DNA of 58,755 nt from Chalciporus piperatus. Taxonomy: Eukaryota > Basidiomycota > Agaricomycetes > Boletales > Boletaceae. The stretch covers positions 1 to 58,755 of the forward strand of contig JBBPTG010000152.1 of assembly GCA_038093975.1 (NCBI GenBank), written 5' to 3'. The position numbers and the translations under genes were made by a program. Shown one piece after another: positions 32,136-43,844 of this stretch. Numbering within the stretch: the stretch's first letter is position 1; every line of letters begins with the position of its first letter. The notes below the pieces were generated by a model. The model was not told the origin of the DNA. It saw nothing but the letters and a program-made list of their open reading frames with translations, and made no database searches.

Positions 32136-33588
32136 ATGCACTACGAACCGGTAAGACACCTCCCCATGTTTCTTCGCACGGCTGAACAACACCCATAGAG
32201 TTGTGATTTGTGTGCCAACGAGTTTGAATGCACACTCACCAAGAAGCATGGCAAGTTCAGACCATGCCTTCCCTGCAACAAGAGGAAGCAGCGATGTTCA
32301 GCGCTGCAATCATATCCGGCGATAGTCAACAGCGAAACGGGGGAGACAATTCACGAGGCCGGGACATGGGAGACAATGGCGCTGTCAACAACAAACCCAC
32401 GCAGAGCCTTCACAAGTCCTGAGTTCATTAACAGCTCCGCCGATGAAGACTCAGAACCGGCGACCAACACACGCCTCCCTATTGCCATTGTCTTTGGCAA
32501 TCAATCTGACACCACTCGGCTATCGCTGCACAATGTTGGCAACGGCTACTCCATCTATGATCCATTAGATGGTTGCAAAAAGATTGGCGAGGTAGTGAAG
32601 GTGAATCTCTGTCAACCAGGGGAACAAGAGGGTGAGTACATCACCTATCATGTTGGTCTATCACTGAGGCTAATGTAGTGGTCCTTCGCGCCAACCAGGA
32701 GTTGTCAACTGGGTCGGCAACACCATCGACAAGCTGAAGATGAGAACCACGGCGATAATGAGTAGAGTGCAGGAGTTGTTGAATCAAGTTCACAGCGGAA
32801 CTCTCACCACTAGTGTTTAAAAGTCCGGTCCAGTCCGGTCTTTTTTCTCATTAGGAAGGCGACCGGACCGAGACCAGTTTTGTTAATTAATTAATTCAAA
32901 AAGACTGGATCAAAACCAATAAAAACCGGTCTTTTGGCGGTTGCAATCGGTTGCAGCTGGTTTTACGCTTGGCGTGGGAGAAATTAAAAATAGTACCGGT
33001 TCCTGGCTATACATCGGTTCCCAGATCAAGCGAAACGGTTCACAAGCTATAAAGATATGAGCATTTCAAAACAGCATGTTTTTTGTAGTGATACATCAGA
33101 TATTATCAAGTTACGTGTGAAGCCAAGACCAATCCTAGACTCAATTCTCAATGCCAACTAATGATATATAGATAAATATGTAACTCAGAGAGTGTATATA
33201 CATGATTGAATGAATTCTATGACATGTTAATCAACATTGTCATTGGCTAACGTCAATATTCATCAAAAAACTCAAATAACATCCATAAAGGTCCGGGAAA
33301 ATCAGAAAAAATCAGAAAAAAATTGGGTAATACATAGGGGGTGGCTGTGCATTGGTTACAAGCGGTCTTTTTTGGGTTGCAACTGCAGTCTTTTGATCTC
33401 AAATGCCGGCAACTGGCAACTGCAGTCCAGTTGCCAGTCTTGTACCAGTTGCGCAACTGGACTTTGAAACACTACTCACCGCTCAACAAGATACTTCAAC
33501 GCTGAGGAGGTACGAGTCGCTCGAGAGAATGATGAGAGCAGCTCAGTCTGACCAAAGTAACATACATGATAAGCTCTTTGGTAGGTAG
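32136..33588 (+). pseudogene. Zinc-cluster gene interrupted by hAT MITE 1
   Basis: Start ATG 32136; short exon to 32150; intron 32151-32198; exon 2 from 32199 to about 32631; GTGAGT intron; exon 3 from about 32679. The N terminus has CDLCANEFEC, then FRPCLPCNKRKQRC, a C-x2-C-x4-KQRC cluster resembling half of a fungal Zn2Cys6 motif. SYPAIVNSETGETIHEAGTWETMAL follows in shorter blocks. The C-terminal part reads as a helix. After MITE 1 (32811-33474) an open frame continues to a TAG at 33586-33588. One frame discrepancy between exons 2 and 3 remains in my model. It shares the cluster and the following 30 residues with the gene at 41964-43844. A nucleic-acid role is possible but unproven. Confidence 0.55.
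32811..33474 (+). mobile_element. hAT MITE 1 (664 bp)
   Basis: Ends TAGTGTTTAAAAGTCCGG and, inverted, TAGTGTTTCAAAGTCCAG. Flanks CTCACCAC (32803-32810) and CTCACCGC (33475-33482) give an 8-bp duplication with one mismatch. Many CCGGT words. The interior shares sequence with MITE 2 (inverted) and MITE 4 but not with the autonomous hAT interior. No coding capacity. Confidence 0.88.
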
Positions 33589-33641
33589 CATAGTATATAT
33601 ATTCCACTATCAAACCAAGTCTCTATTGATAAGATAGTCTG

Positions 33642-36600
33642 TCACATCCAACTTCTTTGCGTCCTCACTGGCCTTGGCACTGATACTGCATCCGCATTCA
33701 CTACATCAGGAACTCTTGGTCTCTTTGCAGGCTGATCGCTCGGTGCTTCGCCGACCGATTGCTGTCGTTTCCTCGCCGTCTGTTTGTCACGGGGAGACTT
33801 GATGATGGAGCGCGTGAAGGCTTTGCACCATTGGATAATGTCAACGATGTGAGACTGTGTGATCTCCGAGGACGATATAAACACGGGGATGAATGGATAG
33901 GAACAGGAGACCGAGGAAGACTCTGACATGATGACATCATGAAGTCCCATCCCAACGAAGGCTGCATCTAGGGTGATGTACCACCTTCCGCAGCTTTCAC
34001 CAGATGAATTCATCACTGTGAGGGCAGAAATCACCTCGAAAGCTGCCTGCCAACTTTTATGTGGGACCTCTCCCAGGTAGTGTGACGCAGTTTGCCAGCT
34101 GAAATCTAGTGGCGGAGGAAGTTGGCGTGCACAATCGGCATCCAGCAGGATTTTCTCCAAGGCCATAATCAGTTGCCGATAGTGCTTGTCGGTTGACAGC
34201 AAAAGCATGAAGTCCAGTGCCGCCTCCCACCTGCCCCTGACATTGGAGGGCGGCGTGATATGCCATTGGCATGCGCTTCCATGAGTTCTTCGGCTACTCG
34301 TTTGCATCATGGGAGGATCACATCGGTAATGTGTTGGGTGGGCAATGTCTTGCCCCTGAGCTCTGGGGCAATGAAGGAATACCCGTGGAGGGAGGTTCTT
34401 TGATTGCCAACAATCTCGACATCCCATACAAGCCTTCCGGCTAGCAACATTTGAGAAAGCAACAAAGCTCGCCCACGGGCTTCACCAGATGCATTGAACA
34501 AATCACTGTCGAATGCCGACTGATGTCCAGCTGACCAGTGATGTCCCTCTTGTGGCAGATGGAAGATGTCATACTCCCAGTTTATCCCATAAGGCAATGG
34601 AATCTTAGCTGTGGTCTTCACCTGATGACTCGATTGTCAACTATAAACATAGTCCAATGGTAAACAAGGTTACTTACTTGAGCGTAGTGGAGAACATTGA
34701 CAATGCTCAGATACTCCATCTGATCGGTGAGCGAACGAAGGAATGCAAGGTGACCTTCAAGGGTGGCGGAATGTTGATGTGGGGATGACCACAACTCGTC
34801 TCTGATGCTTTTTTCATCTTCGCTCGGAGAGCCATCTGTAGCGGATGGGACGACAGTTGGCGTGGGCGCCATGGATGAAGTCATCAGGAAAACCCTCCCC
34901 TGGATAATTGTATAGAATAGTAGATATTTCCAAAGTAATTCTCATAAATACCAACTATTATTGACATTTCTTCATATTTCTGATATTTCTTCCGATTTTA
35001 TCAACATAAGTAGCCCCCCCTTGGTATTCTCTGGATTTTCTGAAAAATCTTGATATTTCCATACAATTATCTTCAGAAAGCCATTGTAATTAGCAGATAT
35101 AATGTCATAATAGTGTTCATATTAGCTGACTATATTCTGATAATACTGGCCCATTCACTACTATTAAATCACACATAATCATGATGATTAAAAATGAATT
35201 TATTGACCACTATCTACTATAGATCATGTACTACATCTACTAACTGCTATCAAGCAAGGTACAGCTGTTGAGATGATGAGAGAAGAAGCAGAGATGGTGA
35301 GGGAATGAGCTTACTTGTGGTGCTGGACAAACCCAGAGAGCAAGGTACAGCTGTTGATGGTGATGAGAGAGGAATCAGAGATAGTGGGGGGGATGAGCTT
35401 ACCTACAAGGTGTCCCAAGGCAGCCAGTGAGGCTTGTGAAGAGGTGTTGGTGAGAAGGTGGCATGAGGCAAGCTCGAACGAGCTTGCAAGCTTACGAAAA
35501 AATGGTGGGATCTATGGTGGGGTGAGCAGTGGTGGTGGTGATGGGTGAGCGAGACTCACCTGGTGATGCCGGCGGAGCACCCTCAACGGCTGTGTTCATG
35601 TTGAAATTGAGGGTGGGGTGAGGTGGGTGGTGGTGGTGGGGTGGACAGCCCAACCGGCTGTGTTCGAGGTGAGTGGATGTAGTGGGAGTGAAATCGCACC
35701 TTTGGCAGCCGGCGGGGCTGTTGAGCCCTCGCTGGCCGTGTTTTGATGTCGAGGTTGAGGTGGGAAATGGTGGTGGGGCATACAGCCGCTCGGGCTGTAT
35801 ACGAGGTGAGAGGTGGTGGTGGTGGGTGAGTAGAAACTCACCTGTGACAGCCGGCGGGGCTGTTGAGCCCTCATCGACTGTTTTTTCGTGTCGAAGTTGG
35901 GTGGTGGAAGGTGGTGGGGCAAGCTTTGAGCCCACGCCGGCTTTGTTTTCGTGCTGGGTTGAGGTGGGTTGTTGGGTAGTAGTAGTTGTGATGGTTGAGG
36001 ACTCGAAAATGCTGACGTGGCAAGTTCAACACGGTCACGTGACCTGCCCGTGCGGATTCTACACTTTTAGTACACTTTTTGCTACACTTTGCTACACTTT
36101 TCACTACACTTACTACACTTTTGCTGCACTCAGTTTTCCACCCTTTGGACCACATATACTTTCAGAAAAGTTGAGTATAATTATCATGAAATATCTGAAA
36201 TATCATGCAATATCTAAGAATATACTCTCAAGGGTGGTCAGCCACTTGTGACTGACAAAAAAATTCCTGATAATATGAGAAATTACATGATATTTTCGAA
36301 AAAAACACAGTTTTTCAGAAATTATCTACTATTCTATACAATTATCCAGGGGAGGGTTTCCTGATGAAGCATTGGAGCTGGGTTCCAGAAGTGCAATAGA
36401 CGAGGATCCAGTCGGTTGGATCAAGGATGGTATAGTGGTGGCGGCGGGGATTGTTTTGCTTGGTCTAGGTGGGATTGGCAGTGGTATGACAGTGGTTGCG
36501 CCAGGTTCCGTCGCCGAAGCTATCGCTGGTTGAATCAGTCTAGGTGGGATTGGCAGTGGTATGGCAGTGGTTGAGCCAGGTTCCATCGCCGAAGGTACAG

Positions 36601-38051
36601 CCGGTTGAATTGGTCTAGGTGGGATCAGCGGTGGTATGACAGTGGTTGCGCCAGGTTCCGTTGCCGATAGCATGGCCGGTTGAATCAGTGAAGCTGTCGG
36701 CGGGTTCAGTGGTCTCGCCATTGGTTTCGTGCGTGAATGCTTTGCCATCTCCTTGAAGGCACAGATGGGTCTAAGGAATTGATTGGCTTCCCTTTCTCTC
36801 CAATGCTGAATGAGAAATGTCACATTGTCCTTGGACATATGAGACAGATCCTTGATTTCAAAGGAAGGCTCGCCAGGGAGATAGCTGGCGTCAAGGTCCA
36901 CATACTGCCCAATATCCTTCGTCATTTTTGAAAATGGTGTGCTACCCTTTCTACCAGACATTTCTTGCCAGCAGCAGTTGAAGAAATCATGGATAAACCG
37001 CTTTTGCTGCTCCAGGGACGCCGACAGAAGATCTTCAGCCAGAAGAGCCTATTCTCCATTGTCACTCTTATGTGGCTGAAACATCTTTGCCTCGGCAACT
37101 GCTGGCGATGTTGCTGGATCAGACACAGCCGCTACAGAATCATGATGAGATGTCAGATTGCTTCAGTGCTCATGTTCAAATAAAACACATACTGTTGAAA
37201 GCGGTGTGCACATAACGGTCCCAACTGCTCTGGATGGTCTCTTTCTCCCAATTTGGGCATACCTTCGTCAATGTGGGCCCATCCTCCAGCATGTCATTAT
37301 GATCATGGCTAAATGACTTGTCAGAAAGAGAGCGTAGATGAATGAAAAGCACTTTCAATCCTCGAAGCATATTTCCTTCTGACATATGACCCCAAAACAT
37401 GACCATGCAAACACCGAACTGACGATTCATTTTTGTAGACACTTGTGTAAGAAATGGCCCAAGATGTATCTTTACTTCTCTGTAAAGAAAGCATCAGAAG
37501 ATGTTGTTTGAAAGGCAAGTTATGCACTTGATCTGTACCTCCCTGGGCACTCCATGGTTATTTCACTCTACCATCATGTGAACGTAAATCTGGTGTTTGG
37601 CATCGGAGAGGTTCTTGCAGAGCGCCAAGACAGCCTGTCGCCAGAATTTAACATACCCAGGCAAGCCAGGAGCGATCACCATCAGTTTGGTGGCCTCTGT
37701 CTTGATCGCTGGACCGTTCATCGAACAAAACACACTGAACCAATTCATTTCTTGGAAATAGCGTTCCTCATTGGTCCCTTGCCGTGCTCGATTGTTCAGC
37801 CAGTTCTTGATTGTCTGGCGTTGATCAACACACGTCGGCGACTAATCAGCAGGCAAAGAAAATCTGACCTTGTGCAACTTCCCCATTACCTTCCTGTCAT
37901 TCTTCTGATTGACTGTCGAAAATTGTTCCGTAAGTCGTGACACAATTGCTTCCTTTTGGGTGACTTTGTCCTGGCCAGAGATTTTGTGGTACTCTTAAAG
38001 AATGGACTCGAGGACAGCGAGCTGCTCATCAGTGAAGGAAGTTCGAGGCAT
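33642..38051 (-). pseudogene. Broken gene of unknown function carrying Ins-2
   Basis: Minus strand from ATG 38051. Start MPRTSFTDEQLAVLESIL, then a TAA, then DKVTQKEAIVSRLTEQF, and RQTIKNWLNNRARQGT, a helix reminiscent of homeodomain-like segments. Later pieces at 37748-37563 and 37442-37176 are separated by stops or introns. 37010-36367 has FIHDFFNCCWQEMSGRKG, then a Pro-rich region with three direct repeats around ATEPGATTVIPLPIPPR. Ins-2 (34882-36366) interrupts here, and the gene resumes at 34881 (SSMAPTPTVVPS). The last blocks (34621-34307, 34427-33642) need a frameshift. The C terminus is basic with KRPRVPDVV. I believe related proteins form an expanded agaricomycete family, but function is unknown. 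Confidence 0.5.
34882..36366 (+). mobile_element. Ins-2: 1.5-kb inverted-repeat element with GC-hairpin modules
   Basis: The terminal inverted repeats are about 45 bp, starting CATCAGGAAAACCCTCCCC and continuing through TGGATAATTGTATAGAATAG, with one indel between ends. The flanks share GATGAAG (34874-34880 and 36363-36369), which overlaps the right end, so exact boundaries and duplication length are ambiguous. Layout: AT-rich arm; GC modules (35570-35940, best hairpins near 35709 and 35849); conserved box with CACGTG (35995-36055); TACACTTTT repeats (36056-36130); AT-rich arm. No coding capacity. Confidence 0.88.
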
Positions 38052-38370
38052 GTTCAGGATTGAAGAAAGACAACAGATGGGAAGGGAGTACATGGGAAGG
38101 AAGGAAGAACTGAACCAGCGCAAACGAGAATTTCACTGCAGGATTGATATTGATACCAAACCATCTCAAGCGAACACCTAATATCAAGACCAGTCATTAC
38201 TCGTTGGGTATCAGAACAATGGGGGAGGAACAACCGCTGGGCCATGTTAGCTACCATGTCCCGGGATCCGCACTTAGTCAGGACTCCCACAAGAGGAAAG
38301 CACTGAAGAGGTAAACTTGCGATCTCATTTTTACATATCTTTTCGGACCTATCTCATTTCTCATTTCACC

Positions 38371-41300
38371 ATGCCACCCAGATACCAATTCAATCGAAAG
38401 AAGATCACCACAAACACAATCACCAATGACGGCGACAAGGATCACGTGAGGCCAAAATTCCTCAAATATGGTGGTCGGAGGTTTCAACAATTGTCTTCTA
38501 TACCCAACCCTTCAGTTGAACAATCATCCACGCCGTCGGCACAAACTGACCAAGCCGAAGACTCCGCTATTCCAGATGAATCAAGCAATTGGATCACCAC
38601 AGACCAACTTGAACAAGAGAGGCTGAAAGCCAAACTTAAACCCAAAAGAAAACGGAAGGCAGGTAGGTATGATTTTGTCATGGAAAAATCATAATAATCC
38701 TGAATAGGCACAAAATGATTTAATGGAAGAATGGCTGGAGTATGAGTGGGAGTACTTGGAAGCTCTGCTTCACCGAGAAGGAGTTGAGAAGAGGACTTGC
38801 GGACGGTGTGGGAGCGACAGCGTGTATCGGTGCACCGATTGTTTCAGCCGGCCGATGCTCTGTACTGGGTGCTGTCGATCCACCCACCAGTCACTTCCTT
38901 TCCATCGTGTGGAGCAGTGGGTGGGTGATCACTTCACCTCCACCAGTTTGAGGGCAGCAGGTCTTGTTTTGCACCTAGGTCACAGCAGTGCAATATGTTC
39001 CACAATCACAATCTCCAATCCGCCGATGGTGTCACCGATATTGCCGATGAACATGTGTCCGAAGAAGGGTTATCCGCCGATGAAGACTTTCCCAGTATGG
39101 CGCGCATTCAAGATGCCCCTGAGTCTTCAACTTCTCTCAAACATTATGATGACAATAGAAATAATATTCTCACTGTCATTGCCGTCTCGGGCATCCACAC
39201 CATCGCTGTTGGTCCATGCAAATGTCTGAACCAAACTCCATTCTGTACCCAACTCTTGGACGTCGGACTGTATCCTGCCACACAAACATCGCTGAGGACA
39301 GTATTCACAGTCCAGTTGCTGGATTCTTTCCGACTGATGAACTTGGAGTGCAAAGTAACTGCAATGAGCTTCTCCAAATACCTTCGGAGGGTCACTGATC
39401 CAATTCTTCCCAGTGCGCAACCTGTAGTTTTCATCAGTATCTAAATGAGATAGCTAATCTATGCAAAAGAACCGCTACCAGGAATTGCTCCGAACTAGTA
39501 GACAGTGGAGGCATCTCCAAAACAAGCTAGAATTTGGTTTTGCACACAATTCAGAGATGGAGGTCAAGGACGACAACCTGGCATTGTTCTGCCCGGCTTG
39601 TCCTCAGCCTGGGGTTAATCTGCCTGAAGACTGAAATCGGGATCTCCAGGCCACTTGGAAGTACAACCAGTCATACTTCATGGATGGAAATTTTTCGGCC
39701 GAGCACATGAAGTTGAAGATAGACAGCGACTTTGATCTTACTGGAGGGTCTGGCTATTTCACAGCGGCAAAACCATATCAAGATCATCTTCGGGGCGCCG
39801 ATGACGCCCAGCCGGTCTGTTCTCGCCAAGGCTCATTGACATATTTATTAACTGTTGGTATAGAAATCCACTTGTAATGAACACAAGGCTGTCAATCATG
39901 TTCATGCAGCCCAGAAACACCTCGCCGCTACAGGAATTGGCGCAATTGCTTGTGCTCGGCACAGATGCTTTGTGCCAGACACTGTTGTGGACTTCCAAAA
40001 GGGCAAAAGACAAATGAACATGGACTACATACTTTGTAAAGCACTTAGCAAGCAAGAAGGTTTACCGAAAGTCACGGCCATCTATGACATAGCATGCCAG
40101 TACAGTTTGCATTTCGGTGCACGAGTTTCCAAAAGCCCCTCTCTGAAAGTCTCTGATGCCATAGAAATTATGTGGGGTATCAGACTGTTCCACATACATG
40201 GTCATCAAGGTGTCTGCCTCTCGCAGTATAGCCCCGATCTCATTCCAGGCCTCGGGCAGGTGGATGGTGAAGTCTTGGAAACACTCTGGTCCCAGTTGAA
40301 TGAGATTTGTGGATCAACTCGGTCAATGTCGGCGGCGCACCGCCGAGAGGTCCTGAATGATCACATGCTGGATAGCAATCGGAAAAAGATGTTGAATATG
40401 GGTGAGTCAAATTTATAATGAAGGTGAGGGAGGCAAAGATATTGAGGTTTGACAGCGAAAACTTTATCCAGAAAATGCACCCAAGCAGTTGACGCTCTGG
40501 TTATCGCTGAAGAGGGATACCGACACCTTATCACAAACGCCGACCAGGAATTAATCGGCCGATGGACCGCTCAAGCTGCTCACGCCCAAAGTCGGCGGTG
40601 GATGGATGTCAAAGCTATGGACATCTTTGATGTCCAACTGCAAAGAGGTATGTAGTCACCGCTCATGCAACGAATCTGAAAACTGAACTATCAAAGCCCT
40701 CACACGGGCCGAGATGCAGCTCCAGCTTGCCGAAGACCCTGAGCATCAAAGTTTGGGTGGTGTTGCCAACTGGCTGTCCCTTGGGTTTGCAGTAAGTAAA
40801 TCCATATGTGAATGCTACCTCGGCACTTTGTTAAACTGTATTTAGACAGAGGTTACAGTGTTTGAGCAGGCAAGCCGGTTCGGACCCTTCAGTCACCAAA
40901 CGCTTGGATTTAACACGCCGAATGATGCGACTGGAGAACATGATCGATGAATTCTCCCGCAAGGCAACACAATATATACCTGAGGATCTTCTGGTTGACC
41001 AAAGCGTCAATGATCCAAACTGGGACGACATCCAAACTGGGACGACATCCAAACTGGGACGACATCCAAGGACACGACGAAATCTTTCTTCCCTTGCCGT
41101 CCACTTTTGGCCTCACACAATGTCAAGTGATCGGTGTCCGTACCGTCGCTGAGCAGGACTTGAAACTATGGCAGGGTCAAGCGAATGATGCTCTTCATAA
41201 TATTCGGATCGATATCGGCTATCGATCCTTCTTGTATCGTACTCAGGTCCGCCAGGCAAAGCACAGCCAGCAGAAGAAGACAAGGGCATGGAGCAATGTT

Positions 41301-41852
41301 CACCAGGTGGACGTGGCGCTAAATATTCACACAGCGATATATCGGCGATGCCGAAAAGCAATGATTTTCCCCGGCGCAAGTTCGGAGTTGTGAAAGGGAT
41401 ATCAAGAGTTGAAGAAGGAAGATTTGGAGTCCAAACCCACCGAAATAGACCCAAGTATCATAGGAACCAGGGGAAAAAACCTTCCTTGATTGTGGAGCAT
41501 GGACAGTAATGTCACTAGTGACGACAACTGGATGTCAGAATGTAAGCACTTTTGCTGATATAATGAAGTTGCTCAGGCTCTCAACAACTCAGTTCTTTGT
41601 GTAAAATTCCATCGGGCAAGAGCGAATCTTGATAGATGTACGGAGGAAGTAGAGCTGCTTAAGATGGAGCTGAAATGGACTTCAAATTTCTTCCAACACC
41701 ACAGCGAGAGATGGAAGGGACTCGCTGCAACCGCCGAAGGCAATGGTGATACTGGCCGGGTATGTTTTGCCAAGAGGCAGGCGAAGACTTGGGCAGTTTT
41801 ACACGAAGACATCACTGCTCTCCTGTATTGCTTTCGTCTCACAGATAACTAG
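38371..41852 (+). pseudogene. KDZ transposase with CxC2 cysteine cluster, one clear nonsense codon
   Basis: Exon 1 from ATG 38371 (basic, MPPRYQFNRKK) to about 38661; intron to 38706; exon 2 starts TKNDLMEEW. The CxC2-type cluster spans about 38795-38905: CGRCGS, YRCTDCF, MLCTGCC and PFHRVEQW. After further exons come RYQELLRTSRQWRHLQ, FCPACPQPGVNLPED, MDGNFSAEHMK (first acidic residue), TGIGAIACARHRCF, YDIACQYSLHFGARV, IHGHQGVC and GLGQVDGEVLETLW, which form the KDZ RNase-H-like core. The C terminus (41570-41852) is helical. TGA at 39632-39634 falls where family members, as I recall, have Trp (NLPEDW). A 14-bp direct repeat, CAAACTGGGACGACATC-like, near 41025-41065 suggests slippage. Probably inactive. 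Confidence 0.82.
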
Positions 41853-41963
41853 TTGATGATTGCCTGTGAACTATGCAGCTATCGACACAACATGAAATGG
41901 AGCACTTGTCTGATGCGAAAATGAAGCAAGTCCTATTGTGATACACTTGGGTTAAGTACAACA

Positions 41964-43844
41964 TAAAAATGGTGAGACAACTAAACATAAGGGGGCTGTC
42001 CCGGCGGACGTGCAAATCCACCCGCCGCAGATTCACCAAAGGCAGTGACACTCAAACCATCGCCACCAAAATTCAAATACAGCGACATGCTCGGGGGCTG
42101 TGGTGCCTGTGGTGCTCCCTGCATGCCTCGTGCTACGGCGAGCTCCTTCACTGTCTCCAACCTTTGTTTGTTCAGGTCAGAAAGCCTGTGCTTGAGAATC
42201 GTATAGCGAGCCTGCGATGTCGCAATTTGCCCGTCCATCCGTTTAAAGCAGCGCTCCCATTCCAGATCATTGGCATCTGTTGCCTCGTGGAGCTCCTTTG
42301 ACGCAGTATCCCAAATCTTCATGCTCTCAAGCGTGAGGGCCAACTGATCTTGGTTCTCTGTTAGCCGGCGCTCCATGAGGGCGAATTTGACTTCCGATAT
42401 GGCAGGGGCTGGTGGTGGTTGGACGGAGGATGTGGCAGTGGTTGGTGGTGGTTGGCCAGCGGGTGTGGCAGGGGCTGGTGGTGCAGGGGCTGGTAGTGCA
42501 GGGGCTGGTAGTACTTTGACAGCCCGTGACTGATAGACAGTGAATGCTTTGTCGCGAAATAATCGATAAACTTACTGTAGAGGTGTCAGCCTTTCGGAGT
42601 TGACTGTCGTCCTGTGCCGCGGGACTGTCAACTGCCTCCCTCTGCACTGCAGGCGGGGTGGTCTAGAACAAATGTGGTTAGGGCAGTCGATAGTGGTGAG
42701 TATTCACACTGACCTTTCTTGCTTTCCTCGGCACCTTAGAAGTTGAACGGCATGGGCGGCACGGTGGTGACTGTTCATTGCTATTGTCAGCTGCTGCTGC
42801 TGCTGGGGTTAGCCGAACGACTCGCTGAGAGATACATCAGTGTTGAGCCAGACAACACAGGGGGAACACTGACCTTTAGTGCAGGTGTGGCAGGTGCAGA
42901 ATCCTTGACCTTCGATGCAGACACCGTCAGCGCCAAGTGTCGCCAGGACCCCATCACATGTAAAACCTTGCCCTTTCCTGTTTCAATTGCAGGCAACGAT
43001 GCAAGAGCGGTGCAGCGTTGTTTGCAAGCCTTGCAGCGGTGGCACGAGGTCCATTTCTTGTTGTTGTTCGCCATTCGTGCTTGGCACCTCATATCCTTCT
43101 GACCTGCACAATGTCCACAAGGCTGAAGAAGAGTTTCACCTGAGCTGTTCTATTGCCTCAATAGAAATATGCTACTCACCGGATTGTAAAATGCATCCAT
43201 TGGATCGGCAGGATCTTGGTCCTCAGAGTGAGCTCTCCCATCATCTTCGCTTGGCGTCTTCTTCCCACGCTTGCTTGCACGGCTTGATGATCTCCCTCTT
43301 GATGGGCCAGCACCGGTAGATGTCGAAGGTCCAGGACGACGACCATGTATCTCCTCTTCTTCCGTGTTATTCTCACCTGCCTCCTTGTCCTTGTCCTTGT
43401 CTTTGTCTTCCTCATTGTGCATTTCCCGCGGACGTTTCACCGATGCCTTCCTTACCATAGTTGTCATCGCCTGGTATCTTTGTATTGGATTGGTCGGTGT
43501 GTGCTTTGGCAAGACTGCTGCGGCTGCAGCACGAGTGGCTTCCGTCGCCTGCTTGGTTTCCGCTGCCTTCTTCAAGTTCGCTGCCGCTGCCTGCTTTGCT
43601 TGCTCCAGTGCCTCTCGCTCTCTTGCGGCCTTGACCGATGCGGCATGGAAGCGGTCATGGAAGGGCTCCCACCATAAGTTGTCGCCAATTGGCAGGTCAA
43701 CGGCGAAGTAATCCTTGGGCCTGACATAACCCTTTTCGTAGTGTCGTGTCTCCAACACACTTCAGTCATCTGGCGAAACCTGGCTGATGTCGAGCTCATC
43801 CAGGAGGACTTGTGGATCTGCGCCCTTTTGCTTTAACTGGAGAG
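41964..43844 (-). pseudogene. Zinc-cluster/coiled-coil gene, 5' end lost at MITE 2
   Basis: Minus strand. It enters from the MITE boundary at 43844 in frame (KQKGADPQVLLDELDISQV). A TGA at 43764-43762 precedes SVLETRHYEKGYVRPKDYF. An Ala/Lys-rich helix and an Asp/Glu/Lys-rich linker run to about 43195. After an intron comes NNNKKWTSCHRCKACKQRC (about 43060-43020), matching the cluster of the 32136-33588 gene, including the following LASLPAI and GSW blocks. Introns near 42880-42650 follow. The last exon (42376-41981) is a long coiled coil (DQLALTLESMKIWDTASKEL, YTILKHRLSDLNKQRLETV) ending in a Gly/Pro tail. Convergent with the KDZ gene. Function unknown. Confidence 0.5.

Noticed and set aside
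34882..36366. Ins elements as Helitrons
   Set aside because: They have inverted repeats at both ends and no CTRR terminus with a preceding hairpin.
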